Shown: positions 15,518-23,284 of the stretch, in pieces | Layout: each line of letters begins with the position of its first letter | Numbering within the stretch: position 1 is the stretch's first letter | NCBI GenBank assembly: GCA_025964795.1 | Contig: JAOPYC010000057.1 | Coordinates: forward strand, 1 to 36,186 | DNA from: Marmoricola sp. | GTDB lineage: Bacteria; Actinomycetota; Actinomycetes; Propionibacteriales; Nocardioidaceae | Direction: 5' to 3' | Length of the DNA: 36,186 nucleotides | Notes under the pieces: model-generated | Database searches by the model: none | The model's input: only the letters and a program-made list of their open reading frames with translations | What the model was told of the DNA's origin: nothing | Made by a program: the position numbers and the translations under genes

Positions 15518-16519
15518 ATGATCCAGGCACGCGGGCTCGTGCAGACGTTCACCACCAAGCAGGGGCGCAAGAAGGTGGAGGTCCGCGCCGTCGACGGGGT
15601 CGACCTCGACGTCGCCGAGGGCGAGGTGGTCGGGTTCCTCGGTCCCAACGGGGCCGGGAAGACCACCACCCTGCGGATGCTGACCACGCTGCTGCGACCG
15701 ACGGCGGGCACGGCCCGGGTGGCCGGCTACGACGTGGCGACGCAGTCCAAGCAGGTCCGGCAGAGCATCGGCTACGTCTCCCAGGCCGGTGGGGTCTCCT
15801 CCTACGCACGCGCCGGCGACGAGGTCGTCGACCACGGGATGCTCTACGGCCTGAGCCAGGCCCAGGCCACCGCGAGCGGCCAGCAGCTCTTCGAGCAGCT
15901 CGACCTGCGCGGCCTGTGGCAGCGCACGCCCAAGCAGATGTCCGGCGGCCAGAAGCGCCGTCTGGACATCGTCATGGGACTGGTGCACGACCCCACCCTG
16001 ATCTTCCTCGACGAGCCGACCACGGGCCTGGACCCGCAGGCCCGGGCCAACCTGTGGGAGCACATCGGGCGACTGCGCAGCGAGCGCGGGGCGACGGTGT
16101 TCCTGACCACGCACTACCTCGAGGAGGCCGACGCCCTCAGTGACCGGGTCATGATCATCGACCAGGGGAGGATCGTGGCGAGCGACACCTCGGAAAACCT
16201 CAAGGCGGCCGTCTCCGGCGACCAGGTGGACCTCGAGGTCGCCGACCCGACCCGGCTCACCGACGCGGCCGCGGCCCTGGAGACCATCGCCGACCTGGTC
16301 GAGGTCGACGGGCAGCACGTCCGCGGCCGGGTCTCCCGCGCGGGCCGGGCCGTCCCCGATCTGCTGCGCGACCTGGACCGCACCGGCATCGAGCTCGCCT
16401 CGATCGAGGTCATCCGGCCGACCCTGGACGACGTCTTCCTCACCCTCACCGGCCGGTCGCTGCGCGACGCCGAAGCCGGCCCGACCGACCAGCCCGTCCT
16501 GGAAGGAGCAGACCAGTGA
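15518..16519 (+). CDS. ABC exporter ATP-binding protein (DrrA-like)
   Basis: 333 residues from ATG 15518, preceded by GAAGGG at good spacing; the in-frame ATG at 15473 lacks a ribosome site. It has Walker A GPNGAGKT (42-49), Q-loop YVSQAGG, signature SGGQKRRLD, Walker B LIFLDEPTTGLDP and switch His in TTHYLEEAD. The ~110-residue C-terminal extension with VEVIRPTLDDVFLTLTGRSLRD is typical of the DrrA/CcmA subfamily, which energises ABC-2 type export of drugs or lipids. The permease gene overlaps its stop codon by 4 bp (GTGA), so the two form one operon and complex. The exported substrate is unknown. Confidence 0.94.
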   Translation: MIQARGLVQTFTTKQGRKKVEVRAVDGVDLDVAEGEVVGFLGPNGAGKTTTLRMLTTLLRPTAGTARVAGYDVATQSKQVRQSIGYVSQAGGVSSYARAGDEVVDHGMLYGLSQAQATASGQQLFEQLDLRGLWQRTPKQMSGGQKRRLDIVMGLVHDPTLIFLDEPTTGLDPQARANLWEHIGRLRSERGATVFLTTHYLEEADALSDRVMIIDQGRIVASDTSENLKAAVSGDQVDLEVADPTRLTDAAAALETIADLVEVDGQHVRGRVSRAGRAVPDLLRDLDRTGIELASIEVIRPTLDDVFLTLTGRSLRDAEAGPTDQPVLEGADQ

Positions 16520-17271
16520 CGTTCGTCCGCGAGAGCTTCATCGTCTTCCGGCGCCAGGTCCGGATGAACCTGCGCAACCCGGCCTGGGTGCTGATCGGCG
16601 TGATGCAGCCGGTGCTCTACCTCGTCCTGTTCGGGCCGCTGCTCAAGCCGCTCGTCGACGACTTCGGGGTCGAGAACCCCTATACGTTCCTGGTCCCCGG
16701 CCTGCTGGTGCAGCTGGGGATGTTCGGCGCCTTCTTCGCCGGCTTCGGGCTGATCGGGGAGTGGCGCGAGGGCGTCGTCGAGGCCGAGCGGGTCACCCCC
16801 GCGAGCCGGACCGCGCTGCTGGTCGGCCGGCTGAGCCGCGACGTGGCGCAGCTGTTCGTGCAGGCGCTGATCCTGGTCGGGCTCGGCTTCGCGATGGGGA
16901 TGCGGGCCCCGGCGGGTGGCGTGGTGATCGGCGTGCTCCTGACCCTGCTGGTCGGCGGCGCCTGCGCCGCGGCCTCGAACGCGCTGGCGCTCACCACCAA
17001 GAGCGAGGACGTGATGGCGCCCGTGATCAACATGGTGATGATGCCGGTGCTGCTGCTCTCCGGCATCCTGCTCCCGATGACGATCGGGCCCGACTGGCTC
17101 CAACGGGTCAGCGACTTCATGCCGTTCCGGTGGATCGTCGACGCCGTACGCGACACCTTCACCGGGGACTTCGGCACCAGCCAGCTGATGTGGGGCACCA
17201 CGTGGGCCGTGGCCCTGTTCGGTCTGGCGCTCTGGTGGGGGACGGCCGTCTTCCGAAAGGAGAATGCCTGA
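16516..17271 (+). CDS. ABC-2 type exporter permease (DrrB-like)
   Basis: 251 residues from GTG 16516, with GGAAGGAG upstream and a 4-bp overlap with the ATPase gene. The order of features matches DrrB: N-terminal amphipathic stretch (ESFIVFRRQVRMNLRNPAWV), about six transmembrane helices, the coupling region EWREGVVEAERVTPASRTAL, and the late LLSGILLPMTIGPDWLQRVSDFMPFRWIVDA region (quoted in parts) conserved in ABC-2 membrane proteins. It forms the membrane channel of the exporter. The lipoprotein carboxypeptidase gene starts 89 nt downstream. Confidence 0.93.
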   Translation: MTFVRESFIVFRRQVRMNLRNPAWVLIGVMQPVLYLVLFGPLLKPLVDDFGVENPYTFLVPGLLVQLGMFGAFFAGFGLIGEWREGVVEAERVTPASRTALLVGRLSRDVAQLFVQALILVGLGFAMGMRAPAGGVVIGVLLTLLVGGACAAASNALALTTKSEDVMAPVINMVMMPVLLLSGILLPMTIGPDWLQRVSDFMPFRWIVDAVRDTFTGDFGTSQLMWGTTWAVALFGLALWWGTAVFRKENA

Positions 17272-17360
17272 CCGATCCAGCCGGTTCCCACGTACCCTTC
17301 TGGAAGCCGGACGGGAGCTCGGCGCAGTCGAGGGGTCCACGGAGGGCGGTCGGGGAGGTC

Positions 17361-18575
17361 ATGCACGAGGTCAGCAGGCGCGACCTGATCGCGTTGACCG
17401 GGCTCGGCCTGTTCGCGGCCGGGTGCGGAACCTCGGGTCAGCCCGCTGACGCCAAGCCGAAGGCGGCGAGCGGCGCGGTGCCCAGCGCCGGCGCCGCCGC
17501 CCCGAGGGTCGAGAACGTCGCGGTCGCGGCGCCCAAGGAGCTGACCCAGCCGCTGCTGTCCTCCGACCTCCTGGTCTTCAGCAAGGACACCCTCTCCAAG
17601 AGCACCATCGAGAAGATCAAGGCGATCACCGACAAGGACGGCAAGAAGGCGATCCTCGCGGTGGAGCCCATGGCCATGGCCACGTTCTTCGTCGACGAGC
17701 AGCCCGTCACCTACGCTGCCGTCGACCCGAAGACCTTCTGGCGCTTCACCGTGCCCGGCACCGCGCACACCGCCGCCGTGTGGCAGCGGGTGGCCGGCGG
17801 GGAGATCGCCGTGCAGCCGGAGATCGGCCGGCGGCTGGAGACGAAGGACGGCTACCTCAAGCTCGGCAACGGCACCGATGCGCCGAGCGCCCACGTCGGC
17901 GCGCTGGCCCAGCTGCTCGACCCGGCCTGGGCCCGGCAGATCGACGCCGTGGTGAACTACAAGTGGGCCAAGAAGCTGGGCATGAAGCCCGACAACGCGG
18001 CGATCATCTCGATGGGAGCGCCGTCGCCGCAGTCGATCATGAAGAAGCTGGTCGCGGCCGCCGGTCCCGGGGCGTCGGTGCAGATCCTCGGCCCCAACCT
18101 CGACCTCAAGGTCGCCCAGACGGCGGTGCTCACCGGCGGCTCGGTGGCCGCGGCGGTCGGCACCTTCAACTACACGGCCAACAGCAACGGCACGGTGAAC
18201 CCCGACCCGGGCTGGGTGGCCTCGCACATCCGCACCGAGATGATGCCGATCATCGGTCGGGTGACCGGCAACGTGGTGATGCTGCCCCAGCTGCGCGGGG
18301 CCTTGAGCGCGGTGCTCAGCGCCGGCTTGTCGAAGTCGATCTACCAGTACGGCGGGTGCTACGTGCCCCGGTTCATCGCCGGGAGCCACACGTTGTCCTT
18401 CCACAGCTTCGGCACCGCCATCGACCTCAACGTGGCCGACAACCAGCGGGGCACGGTGGGCAAGATGGACCGCCGCGTCGTCGCGATCTTCAACCAGTGG
18501 GGCTTCGCCTGGGGCGGCACGTGGCACTACACCGACCCGATGCACTTCGAGCTGGCCCGGCTCGCGAAGAAATGA
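17361..18575 (+). CDS. Lipoprotein D-alanyl-D-alanine carboxypeptidase-like (peptidase M15)
   Basis: 404 residues from ATG 17361 with GGGGAGG just before it. The start has a twin-arginine-like stretch and lipobox (SRRDLIALTGLGLFAAGC), so it is probably a Tat-exported lipoprotein anchored on the outer face of the membrane. After an Ala/Pro-rich linker comes an uncharacterised middle region (about 40-310). The C-terminal ~90 residues are an M15/VanY-type zinc peptidase domain: SFHSFGTAIDLN (zinc His and Asp of SxHxxGxAxD) and GGTWHYTDPMHFE (catalytic region and last zinc His). It should cleave D-Ala-containing peptides of peptidoglycan. The long N-terminal part is far larger than VanY and unexplained. 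It lies 89 nt after the ABC exporter genes; a functional link is not shown. Confidence 0.88.
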   Translation: MHEVSRRDLIALTGLGLFAAGCGTSGQPADAKPKAASGAVPSAGAAAPRVENVAVAAPKELTQPLLSSDLLVFSKDTLSKSTIEKIKAITDKDGKKAILAVEPMAMATFFVDEQPVTYAAVDPKTFWRFTVPGTAHTAAVWQRVAGGEIAVQPEIGRRLETKDGYLKLGNGTDAPSAHVGALAQLLDPAWARQIDAVVNYKWAKKLGMKPDNAAIISMGAPSPQSIMKKLVAAAGPGASVQILGPNLDLKVAQTAVLTGGSVAAAVGTFNYTANSNGTVNPDPGWVASHIRTEMMPIIGRVTGNVVMLPQLRGALSAVLSAGLSKSIYQYGGCYVPRFIAGSHTLSFHSFGTAIDLNVADNQRGTVGKMDRRVVAIFNQWGFAWGGTWHYTDPMHFELARLAKK

Positions 18576-18598
18576 CCACGACCCCCTAGCCTCGACCC

Positions 18599-19576
18599 AT
18601 GCGCGCAGTCCAGGTGACCCGAACAGATGGCCCGTCCGCGATCAGCATCGAGGAGGTCGACGAGCCCACGGCCGAGGGACCGTTCGGTCCACAGGTGCTC
18701 GTCGAGGTCCACGCGGTGGGCATCTCCTTCCCCGACCTGTTGCTCAGCAAGGGGGACTACCAGCTGAAGCCTGAGCTGCCGTTCACGCTCGGCGTCGACT
18801 TCGCGGGCGTCGTACGGTCGGCACCGGAGGGCTCCGGCCTCTCCGCCGGCCAGCGCGTGGCGGCGGTGCTGGGCAACGGGGGCGCCTCCGACGTCGTCGG
18901 CATGGGTGCCGACAGCGTCTTCCCGCTCCCCGAGTCGCTCAGCTTCGAGCAGGGCGCCGCCATCCCGATGAACTACCTCACCGCCCACTTCGCCCTCGCC
19001 GAGCGCGGTGACCTGAAGCAGGGCGAGACGGTGCTCGTCCACGGCGCCGCGGGTGGCGTCGGCACGGCGACGATCCAGGTCGCCAAGGGGTACGGCGCCC
19101 GCACCATCGCCGTCGTGTCCACCGACGAGAAGGCCGAGGTCGCCCGGCAGGCCGGGGCCGACGAGGTGGTGCTGCTCGACGGCTTCCGGGAGGCGGTCAA
19201 GGAGCTGACGCGCGGCGAGGGCGTCGACCTCGTGATGGACGTCGTCGGCGGCGACCTGATCACCGACTCGCTGCGCTCCCTCGGCACCCAGGGCCGGCTG
19301 CTCGTGGTCGGCTTCACCGCCGGCGCGATCCCCGCGGTCAAGGTCAACCGGCTGCTGCTCAACAACGTCGACGTCCGCGGCGTCGGCTGGGGCGCCTACG
19401 CGATGGTCCGGCCCGGCTACATGCGCCAGCAGTGGGACGAGCTGCTGCCAATGATGGAGTCCGGCATCATCGACCCACCCATCGGGCGGACCTACCCCAT
19501 CGAGGAGTTCGGGCAGGCCCTCCAGGACATGGAGGACCGCAAGACCCTCGGCAAGTCGGTCGTCACCCTGCGCTGA
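18599..19576 (+). CDS. NADPH:quinone oxidoreductase (zinc-free MDR family)
   Basis: 325 residues of a medium-chain dehydrogenase/reductase lacking zinc-ligand Cys, as in QOR. It has GVDFAGVV, the PMNYLTAHFALAERGDLKQG segment, and the NADPH-binding VHGAAGGVGTATIQVAKGYGA. The C-terminal end IEEFGQALQDMEDRKTLGK is characteristic of NADPH:quinone oxidoreductases. It probably reduces quinones or other enones in the cytoplasm. A -10 box TAGCCT (18587-18592) is 6 nt from the ATG with no Shine-Dalgarno, so it is likely leaderless. It starts 23 nt after the carboxypeptidase gene. Confidence 0.94.
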   Translation: MRAVQVTRTDGPSAISIEEVDEPTAEGPFGPQVLVEVHAVGISFPDLLLSKGDYQLKPELPFTLGVDFAGVVRSAPEGSGLSAGQRVAAVLGNGGASDVVGMGADSVFPLPESLSFEQGAAIPMNYLTAHFALAERGDLKQGETVLVHGAAGGVGTATIQVAKGYGARTIAVVSTDEKAEVARQAGADEVVLLDGFREAVKELTRGEGVDLVMDVVGGDLITDSLRSLGTQGRLLVVGFTAGAIPAVKVNRLLLNNVDVRGVGWGAYAMVRPGYMRQQWDELLPMMESGIIDPPIGRTYPIEEFGQALQDMEDRKTLGKSVVTLR

Positions 19577-19658
19577 GCGCGGTCGGCGCGCGAGACCGGC
19601 ACCGTCGACGTGAACCATCCCACCGTTTGACCACCGCTGGCCGGGGCACCGGTGCGGG

Positions 19659-20333
19659 GTGAGCACCCCTGAGACCGCAGCGATCATCTTCGACATCGAC
19701 GGCACGCTCGTCGACTCGACCTACCACCACGCCGTCGCGTGGCGGCGGGCGTTCGACCGCAACGACCTGCCGATCCCGCTGTGGCGGATCCATCGGACGG
19801 TCGGGATGGGCGGCGACAAGCTCGTGGCCCAGGTCGCGGGCGACGACGTCGAGAACCGGCTGGGCGACACGCTGCGCGACCAGTGGAAGGAGGAGTACCT
19901 CCGGATCAAGGCCGAGGTCGCTCCTCTGCCCGGCGCCGCCGAGCTGGTGTGGAAGCTCAGCCAGGCGGGCTACCAGGTGGCGCTCGCCTCCTCCGGTGAT
20001 CCCGAGTTCGCCGACGAGGCGCTCGACGACCTCGGCATCCGCGCCGACGTCGCGGTGCTGAAGACCTCCGACGACGTCGACGGATCCAAGCCCGAGCCGG
20101 ACCTGATCGAGGTGACCCTCGCGGCGCTGGACGGCATCGAGCGCGCCGTGATGATCGGGGACACGCCGTACGACGTGGAGTCGGCCGGCCGGGCCGGGCT
20201 CAGGTGCATCGGGCTGCGCTCCGGGGGGTACAGCGAGGCCGAGCTCACCGAGGCCGGCGCCGCGCTGGTCGTCGACGCTCCCGAGGACCTGATGGACCTG
20301 GACTGGGACGACTACCTGGAGGGAACCGCGTGA
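19659..20333 (+). CDS. HAD-superfamily hydrolase
   Basis: 224 residues from GTG 19659. HAD motif I is FDIDGTLVDS (nucleophile Asp and acid Asp), motif II is LASSGDPE, the motif III Lys lies in DGSKPEPDLI, and motif IV is MIGDTPYDVESAGRAG. The helical cap between motifs I and II makes it a C1-type phosphatase like phosphoglycolate phosphatase or beta-phosphoglucomutase. Substrate unknown. The LLM oxidoreductase gene overlaps its stop codon by 4 bp (GTGA), so both are co-translated, and a small disrupted ORF follows in the same way. Confidence 0.93.
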   Translation: MSTPETAAIIFDIDGTLVDSTYHHAVAWRRAFDRNDLPIPLWRIHRTVGMGGDKLVAQVAGDDVENRLGDTLRDQWKEEYLRIKAEVAPLPGAAELVWKLSQAGYQVALASSGDPEFADEALDDLGIRADVAVLKTSDDVDGSKPEPDLIEVTLAALDGIERAVMIGDTPYDVESAGRAGLRCIGLRSGGYSEAELTEAGAALVVDAPEDLMDLDWDDYLEGTA

Positions 20334-21316
20334 CCAGCTTCGGCTACACCCTGATGACCGAGCAGACCGGCCCGCGGGAGCTGGTCGATCACGCCGTCCG
20401 CGCCGAGGACGTCGGCTTCGACTTCGAGGTGATGAGCGACCACTACTTCCCGTGGCTCTCGGCCCAGGGGCACGCGCCGTACGCCTGGTCCGTCCTGGGC
20501 GCCGTCGCCCACGCCACGGAGCGGGTCGGGCTGATGACCTACGTGACCTGCCCGAGCATCCGCTACCACCCGGCGATCGTGGCGCAGAAGGCGGCGACCG
20601 TGCAGCTGCTCGCCGAGGGTCGCTTCACGCTCGGGCTGGGCAGCGGCGAGAACCTCAACGAGCACGTCGTCGGGCAGGGCTGGCCGGCGGTGCAGGACCG
20701 CCAGGCCATGCTGCGCGAGGCCATCGAGATCATCCGCGAGCTGCACACCGGCGAGCTCACCGACTATCGCGGCGAGTACTTCCAGGTCGACTCCGCGCGC
20801 GTCTGGGACCTGCCCGAGCAGGGGGTCGACCTCGCCGTCGCCATCGGCGGTGACCGCGCGATCGCCGAGCTCGCGCCGCTCGCCGACCACCTGATCGCGA
20901 CCGAGCCCGACGCGGAGCTCGTCCAGGACTGGAACGCCACCGACGGCGCACCTCAGATCGGCACGAAGGCCCGGGCGGTGGGCCAGATCCCGATCTGCTG
21001 GGACCCGGACGAGAAGGTGGCGATCGAGCGGGCGCACGACCAGTTCCGTTGGTTCGCCGGCGGCTGGAGCGTCAACGCCGACCTGCCGACGACCGCGGGC
21101 TTCGCCGGCGCGACGCAGTACGTCCGACCCGAGGACGTGGCCGGCTCGATCCCCTGCGGACCCGACCTCGACGCGATCGTGGAGAGCGTCAAGCCGTTCT
21201 GGGAGGCAGGGCACACCGACGTCGCCCTGGTCCAGATCGGTGGCGACACCCAGGAGCAGTTCCTCGCCGAAGCTGCCCGACCCCTGCTCGAAAAGCTGCG
21301 GAAGGCATCGTCATGA
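20330..21316 (+). CDS. F420-dependent LLM-class oxidoreductase (G6PDH-like)
   Basis: 328 residues from GTG 20330, overlapping the HAD stop codon (GTGA) with GGAGGG upstream. It is a TIM-barrel luciferase-like monooxygenase of the F420-dependent group: FGYTLMTEQTGPRELVDHAV, MSDHYFPW, GLMTYVTCPSIRYHPAIVAQ, GRFTLGLGSGENLNEH, and GGDTQEQFL at the end. These motifs match the F420-dependent glucose-6-phosphate dehydrogenase-like TIGR03557 type. It uses coenzyme F420, found in actinobacteria, as hydride carrier. The substrate is not known. The next small ORF starts inside its stop codon (ATGA). Confidence 0.92.
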   Translation: MTSFGYTLMTEQTGPRELVDHAVRAEDVGFDFEVMSDHYFPWLSAQGHAPYAWSVLGAVAHATERVGLMTYVTCPSIRYHPAIVAQKAATVQLLAEGRFTLGLGSGENLNEHVVGQGWPAVQDRQAMLREAIEIIRELHTGELTDYRGEYFQVDSARVWDLPEQGVDLAVAIGGDRAIAELAPLADHLIATEPDAELVQDWNATDGAPQIGTKARAVGQIPICWDPDEKVAIERAHDQFRWFAGGWSVNADLPTTAGFAGATQYVRPEDVAGSIPCGPDLDAIVESVKPFWEAGHTDVALVQIGGDTQEQFLAEAARPLLEKLRKASS

Positions 21317-21422
21317 CCGAGAACAACACCCCGCCGAGCACGACGACGTGCGCCTCGACGCGCTCCAGGCGGCGTTCGACCGGGTGAACTCCTACGACGA
21401 GGGCGCCGCGGGCCTGCGGTGA
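21313..21422 (+). pseudogene. Small ORF disrupted by an apparent one-base loss
   Basis: ATG 21313 overlaps the LLM stop codon by 4 bp, just as the two upstream genes are coupled. In its own frame it ends after 24 residues in a Thr/Ser/Arg-rich tail. Adding one C to the CCCC run at 21329-21332 would instead join MTENNTP to AEHDDVRLDALQAAFDRVNS and then YDEGAAGLR, giving a 36-residue, protein-like acidic product ending at TGA 21420-21422, 15 nt before a terminator. I do not recognise the product. Likely causes are a base-call error or a real indel in the C-run; a programmed shift is less likely. Confidence 0.5.
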
Positions 21423-21437
21423 ACGAGGCTTCTCGAT

Positions 21438-21467
21438 TGGGCCCCGGGCGACCTCGCCCGGGGCCCA
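21438..21467 (+). terminator. Strong bidirectional terminator hairpin
   Basis: TGGGCCCCGGGCGA (21438-21451) pairs perfectly with TCGCCCGGGGCCCA (21454-21467) around a minimal loop, followed on the plus strand by TCGTCTTTCCCC. It lies between the HAD-LLM operon and the convergent peroxidase gene. Confidence 0.8.
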
Positions 21468-21475
21468 TCGTCTTT

Positions 21476-21506
21476 CCCCGCCCCCCGATTTCCCCCCGAT
21501 CCCCCC
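21476..21506 (-). other. G-quadruplex-capable tract after the peroxidase gene
   Basis: On the minus strand, the sense strand of the peroxidase gene, this reads G6-ATC-G6-AAATC-G6-C-G4, beginning 3 nt after the peroxidase stop codon. Four G-runs with loops of 1-5 nt meet the usual definition of an intramolecular quadruplex. It would fall in the 3' UTR of the mRNA. Confidence 0.6.
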
Positions 21507-21508
21507 GC

Positions 21509-23182
21509 TCAACCGGCCGGTGCGAGCCCGGCCTTGGTGCCGTAGGTGAAGAACAGCAGATCCGTCATCTCGAACGTCCCGGGCCGGGGCCCGAGGGTGG
21601 GCTTGAAGTCGGGCTCGCGCACGATCGAGAACGTGCTGCCCTCCACGGCCCGGTGGAAGGTCTCCGCGACGATGCGCGCCCCCACCCCCTTGAGCCGGCC
21701 GCCGTTGAGCTCGGCCTCGCGCAGGATGTAGAACCACAGCGGCGTCCGGGTGGCCACGGCGTCCCGCTCCGCGGCGGTGAGGTGGTCGAGCTTGGCGCCG
21801 CCCTTGCCGTTGAGGATCTGGGGTCGGGTCAGCGGTGCGACGTTGACGCCGAGGCTCCTCAGCCGGGTCACCATCTGCTGGCCGCTCGCGAGGGTGACCA
21901 TGTTGCCCCGGGTCAGGTTGCGGAAGGCCAGGTTGCGCGGCATCGGCGGGACGTCGTCGTTCCCGCCGAAGGTGCTCGGCGGCAGCGAGGCCAGCGGGTT
22001 GGTGAGCCGGGTGTCGATCCGCATGGCCTTGTTGACGCCGCTGTCGGGGGCCGCCAGGCCGGGCTTGCCGGCCGCGGGGAAGTCGTACATCCGGCGCCAG
22101 TCGGCGAGCCAGCTGCTGATCAGCCGCTTGTCTCCGCCGAGGTCACCGCCCAGGCCGGAGAAGATGAACATCCAGTCGAGCGTCCCGGCGGTGCCGGCGA
22201 AGTGCGCGTTCCAGTTGTACTCCGCGCGGATCATGCTGTGCCCGAGGCGGAAGGCGGCGACGGAGAACTCGATCGGCATGGTGGGCACGTCGGTCGGCTT
22301 CGCGTCCGGCTCCACCAGCTTGCGGCCCTTGCCCCAGACGTCGTCCAGCACGGCTGGGGCGACGATCCGCGGCAGGTAGTCGTGGCGCAGCAGCCACTGG
22401 TAGTGCAGCGTCACCCGCCGCCGCGCCCGGCGGAAGCGCTGCAGCGGCGGGAGCGAGGCCGGGACCTTGCCGACGACCTTGTTGTGGAAGTTGATCATCG
22501 CCGTGTGGGTCTGCGCCACGATCAGGTTCTCGTCGTTGCGGGGGTCCGGGATCAGCGCCTTCTGCGCCGCGGCGAGATTGCCCTTGCCGGCCCGCGGCAG
22601 GTCGTGAGCGGCGATCGCCTTCACGCCCTCCGCCGGGATCGTCGTGCCGACCTTGAGGCGCAGGCCGTCGGCCTCGTAGAACTTCGCCGACTCCGTGTTG
22701 GCGGGACCGGCACCGTAGAGCGAGTCCAGGTCGAGCCTCGGCGAGCGGCCCTGCAGCAGGTCGGTCGGGGAGACGTCGGTGCCGAGCATCACCGTGGTGC
22801 GGTCCATCGTCAGGTCGTGGTCGACGAACTGGCCGAGGTAGGTGTAGCCGGACGGCACGTCGCCGGGTCCGCCACCCCTGACGACCATCGCCCGCGCGAG
22901 CTTCCGGGTGATCGCCGCGTTGAGGGGCGTGCCCTTGGGCCCCACCCGGGAGAACCGGAACGGCGGCGGGACCGCCCGTGCGAGCTCCCGGGTCGCGGGT
23001 GCCTTCGGGGTCTCCGACTCGATCATCGGGTCGGGCTCGTCCCCCGTGCGCCCGCCGACCGCCGTGACGAGCAGGCCCTCGCCCTCGATGTAGAAGGTCT
23101 CCGACCCGTGCAGCAGTTGGCCCGGTGCCGCCTCGGTGCCCGCCGTCGCGGGGGCCTTCCGGGCGTTCGCTCTCCGCGGCAT
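21509..23182 (-). CDS. Animal-type heme peroxidase family protein
   Basis: 557 residues from ATG 23182. The motif YLGQFVDHDLT carries the distal Gln118, Asp121 and His122 of the myeloperoxidase/cyclooxygenase superfamily (QxxDH). SVAAFRLGHSMIRAEYNW contains the expected proximal His region (FRxGH). At the position of the catalytic distal Arg (usually R-x-H-N) the protein has INFHN, so that Arg appears replaced by Asn. There is no signal peptide; the N-terminus (MPRRANARKAPATAGTEAAP) is basic and Ala/Pro-rich. It probably binds heme and reacts with peroxides, but activity is uncertain because of the substitution. It stands alone, convergent with the HAD-LLM operon and followed by a G-rich tract and a terminator. 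Confidence 0.9.
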   Translation of the reverse strand: MPRRANARKAPATAGTEAAPGQLLHGSETFYIEGEGLLVTAVGGRTGDEPDPMIESETPKAPATRELARAVPPPFRFSRVGPKGTPLNAAITRKLARAMVVRGGGPGDVPSGYTYLGQFVDHDLTMDRTTVMLGTDVSPTDLLQGRSPRLDLDSLYGAGPANTESAKFYEADGLRLKVGTTIPAEGVKAIAAHDLPRAGKGNLAAAQKALIPDPRNDENLIVAQTHTAMINFHNKVVGKVPASLPPLQRFRRARRRVTLHYQWLLRHDYLPRIVAPAVLDDVWGKGRKLVEPDAKPTDVPTMPIEFSVAAFRLGHSMIRAEYNWNAHFAGTAGTLDWMFIFSGLGGDLGGDKRLISSWLADWRRMYDFPAAGKPGLAAPDSGVNKAMRIDTRLTNPLASLPPSTFGGNDDVPPMPRNLAFRNLTRGNMVTLASGQQMVTRLRSLGVNVAPLTRPQILNGKGGAKLDHLTAAERDAVATRTPLWFYILREAELNGGRLKGVGARIVAETFHRAVEGSTFSIVREPDFKPTLGPRPGTFEMTDLLFFTYGTKAGLAPAG

Positions 23183-23244
23183 CGAGCATGTCCCCCTCGG
23201 TGAGAAGATTCGAGACTGTGTGATTGGCGCGGGTACACATTTAC

Positions 23245-23269
23245 CCCTGTCCGGCCTGGTGGGACAGGG
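23245..23269 (-). terminator. Weak hairpin between amidohydrolase and peroxidase genes
   Basis: CCCTGTCC (23245-23252) and GGACAGGG (23262-23269) form an 8-bp stem with a 9-nt loop, starting 16 nt after the amidohydrolase stop codon (minus strand). No T-run follows. It may end that transcript or be part of the peroxidase leader. Confidence 0.35.
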
Positions 23270-23284
23270 ACGGGCGCCACCGGT

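Noticed and set aside
21313-21422. Programmed ribosomal frameshift in the small ORF
   Set aside because: No typical slippery heptamer or downstream pseudoknot is evident; the C-run fits an indel better.
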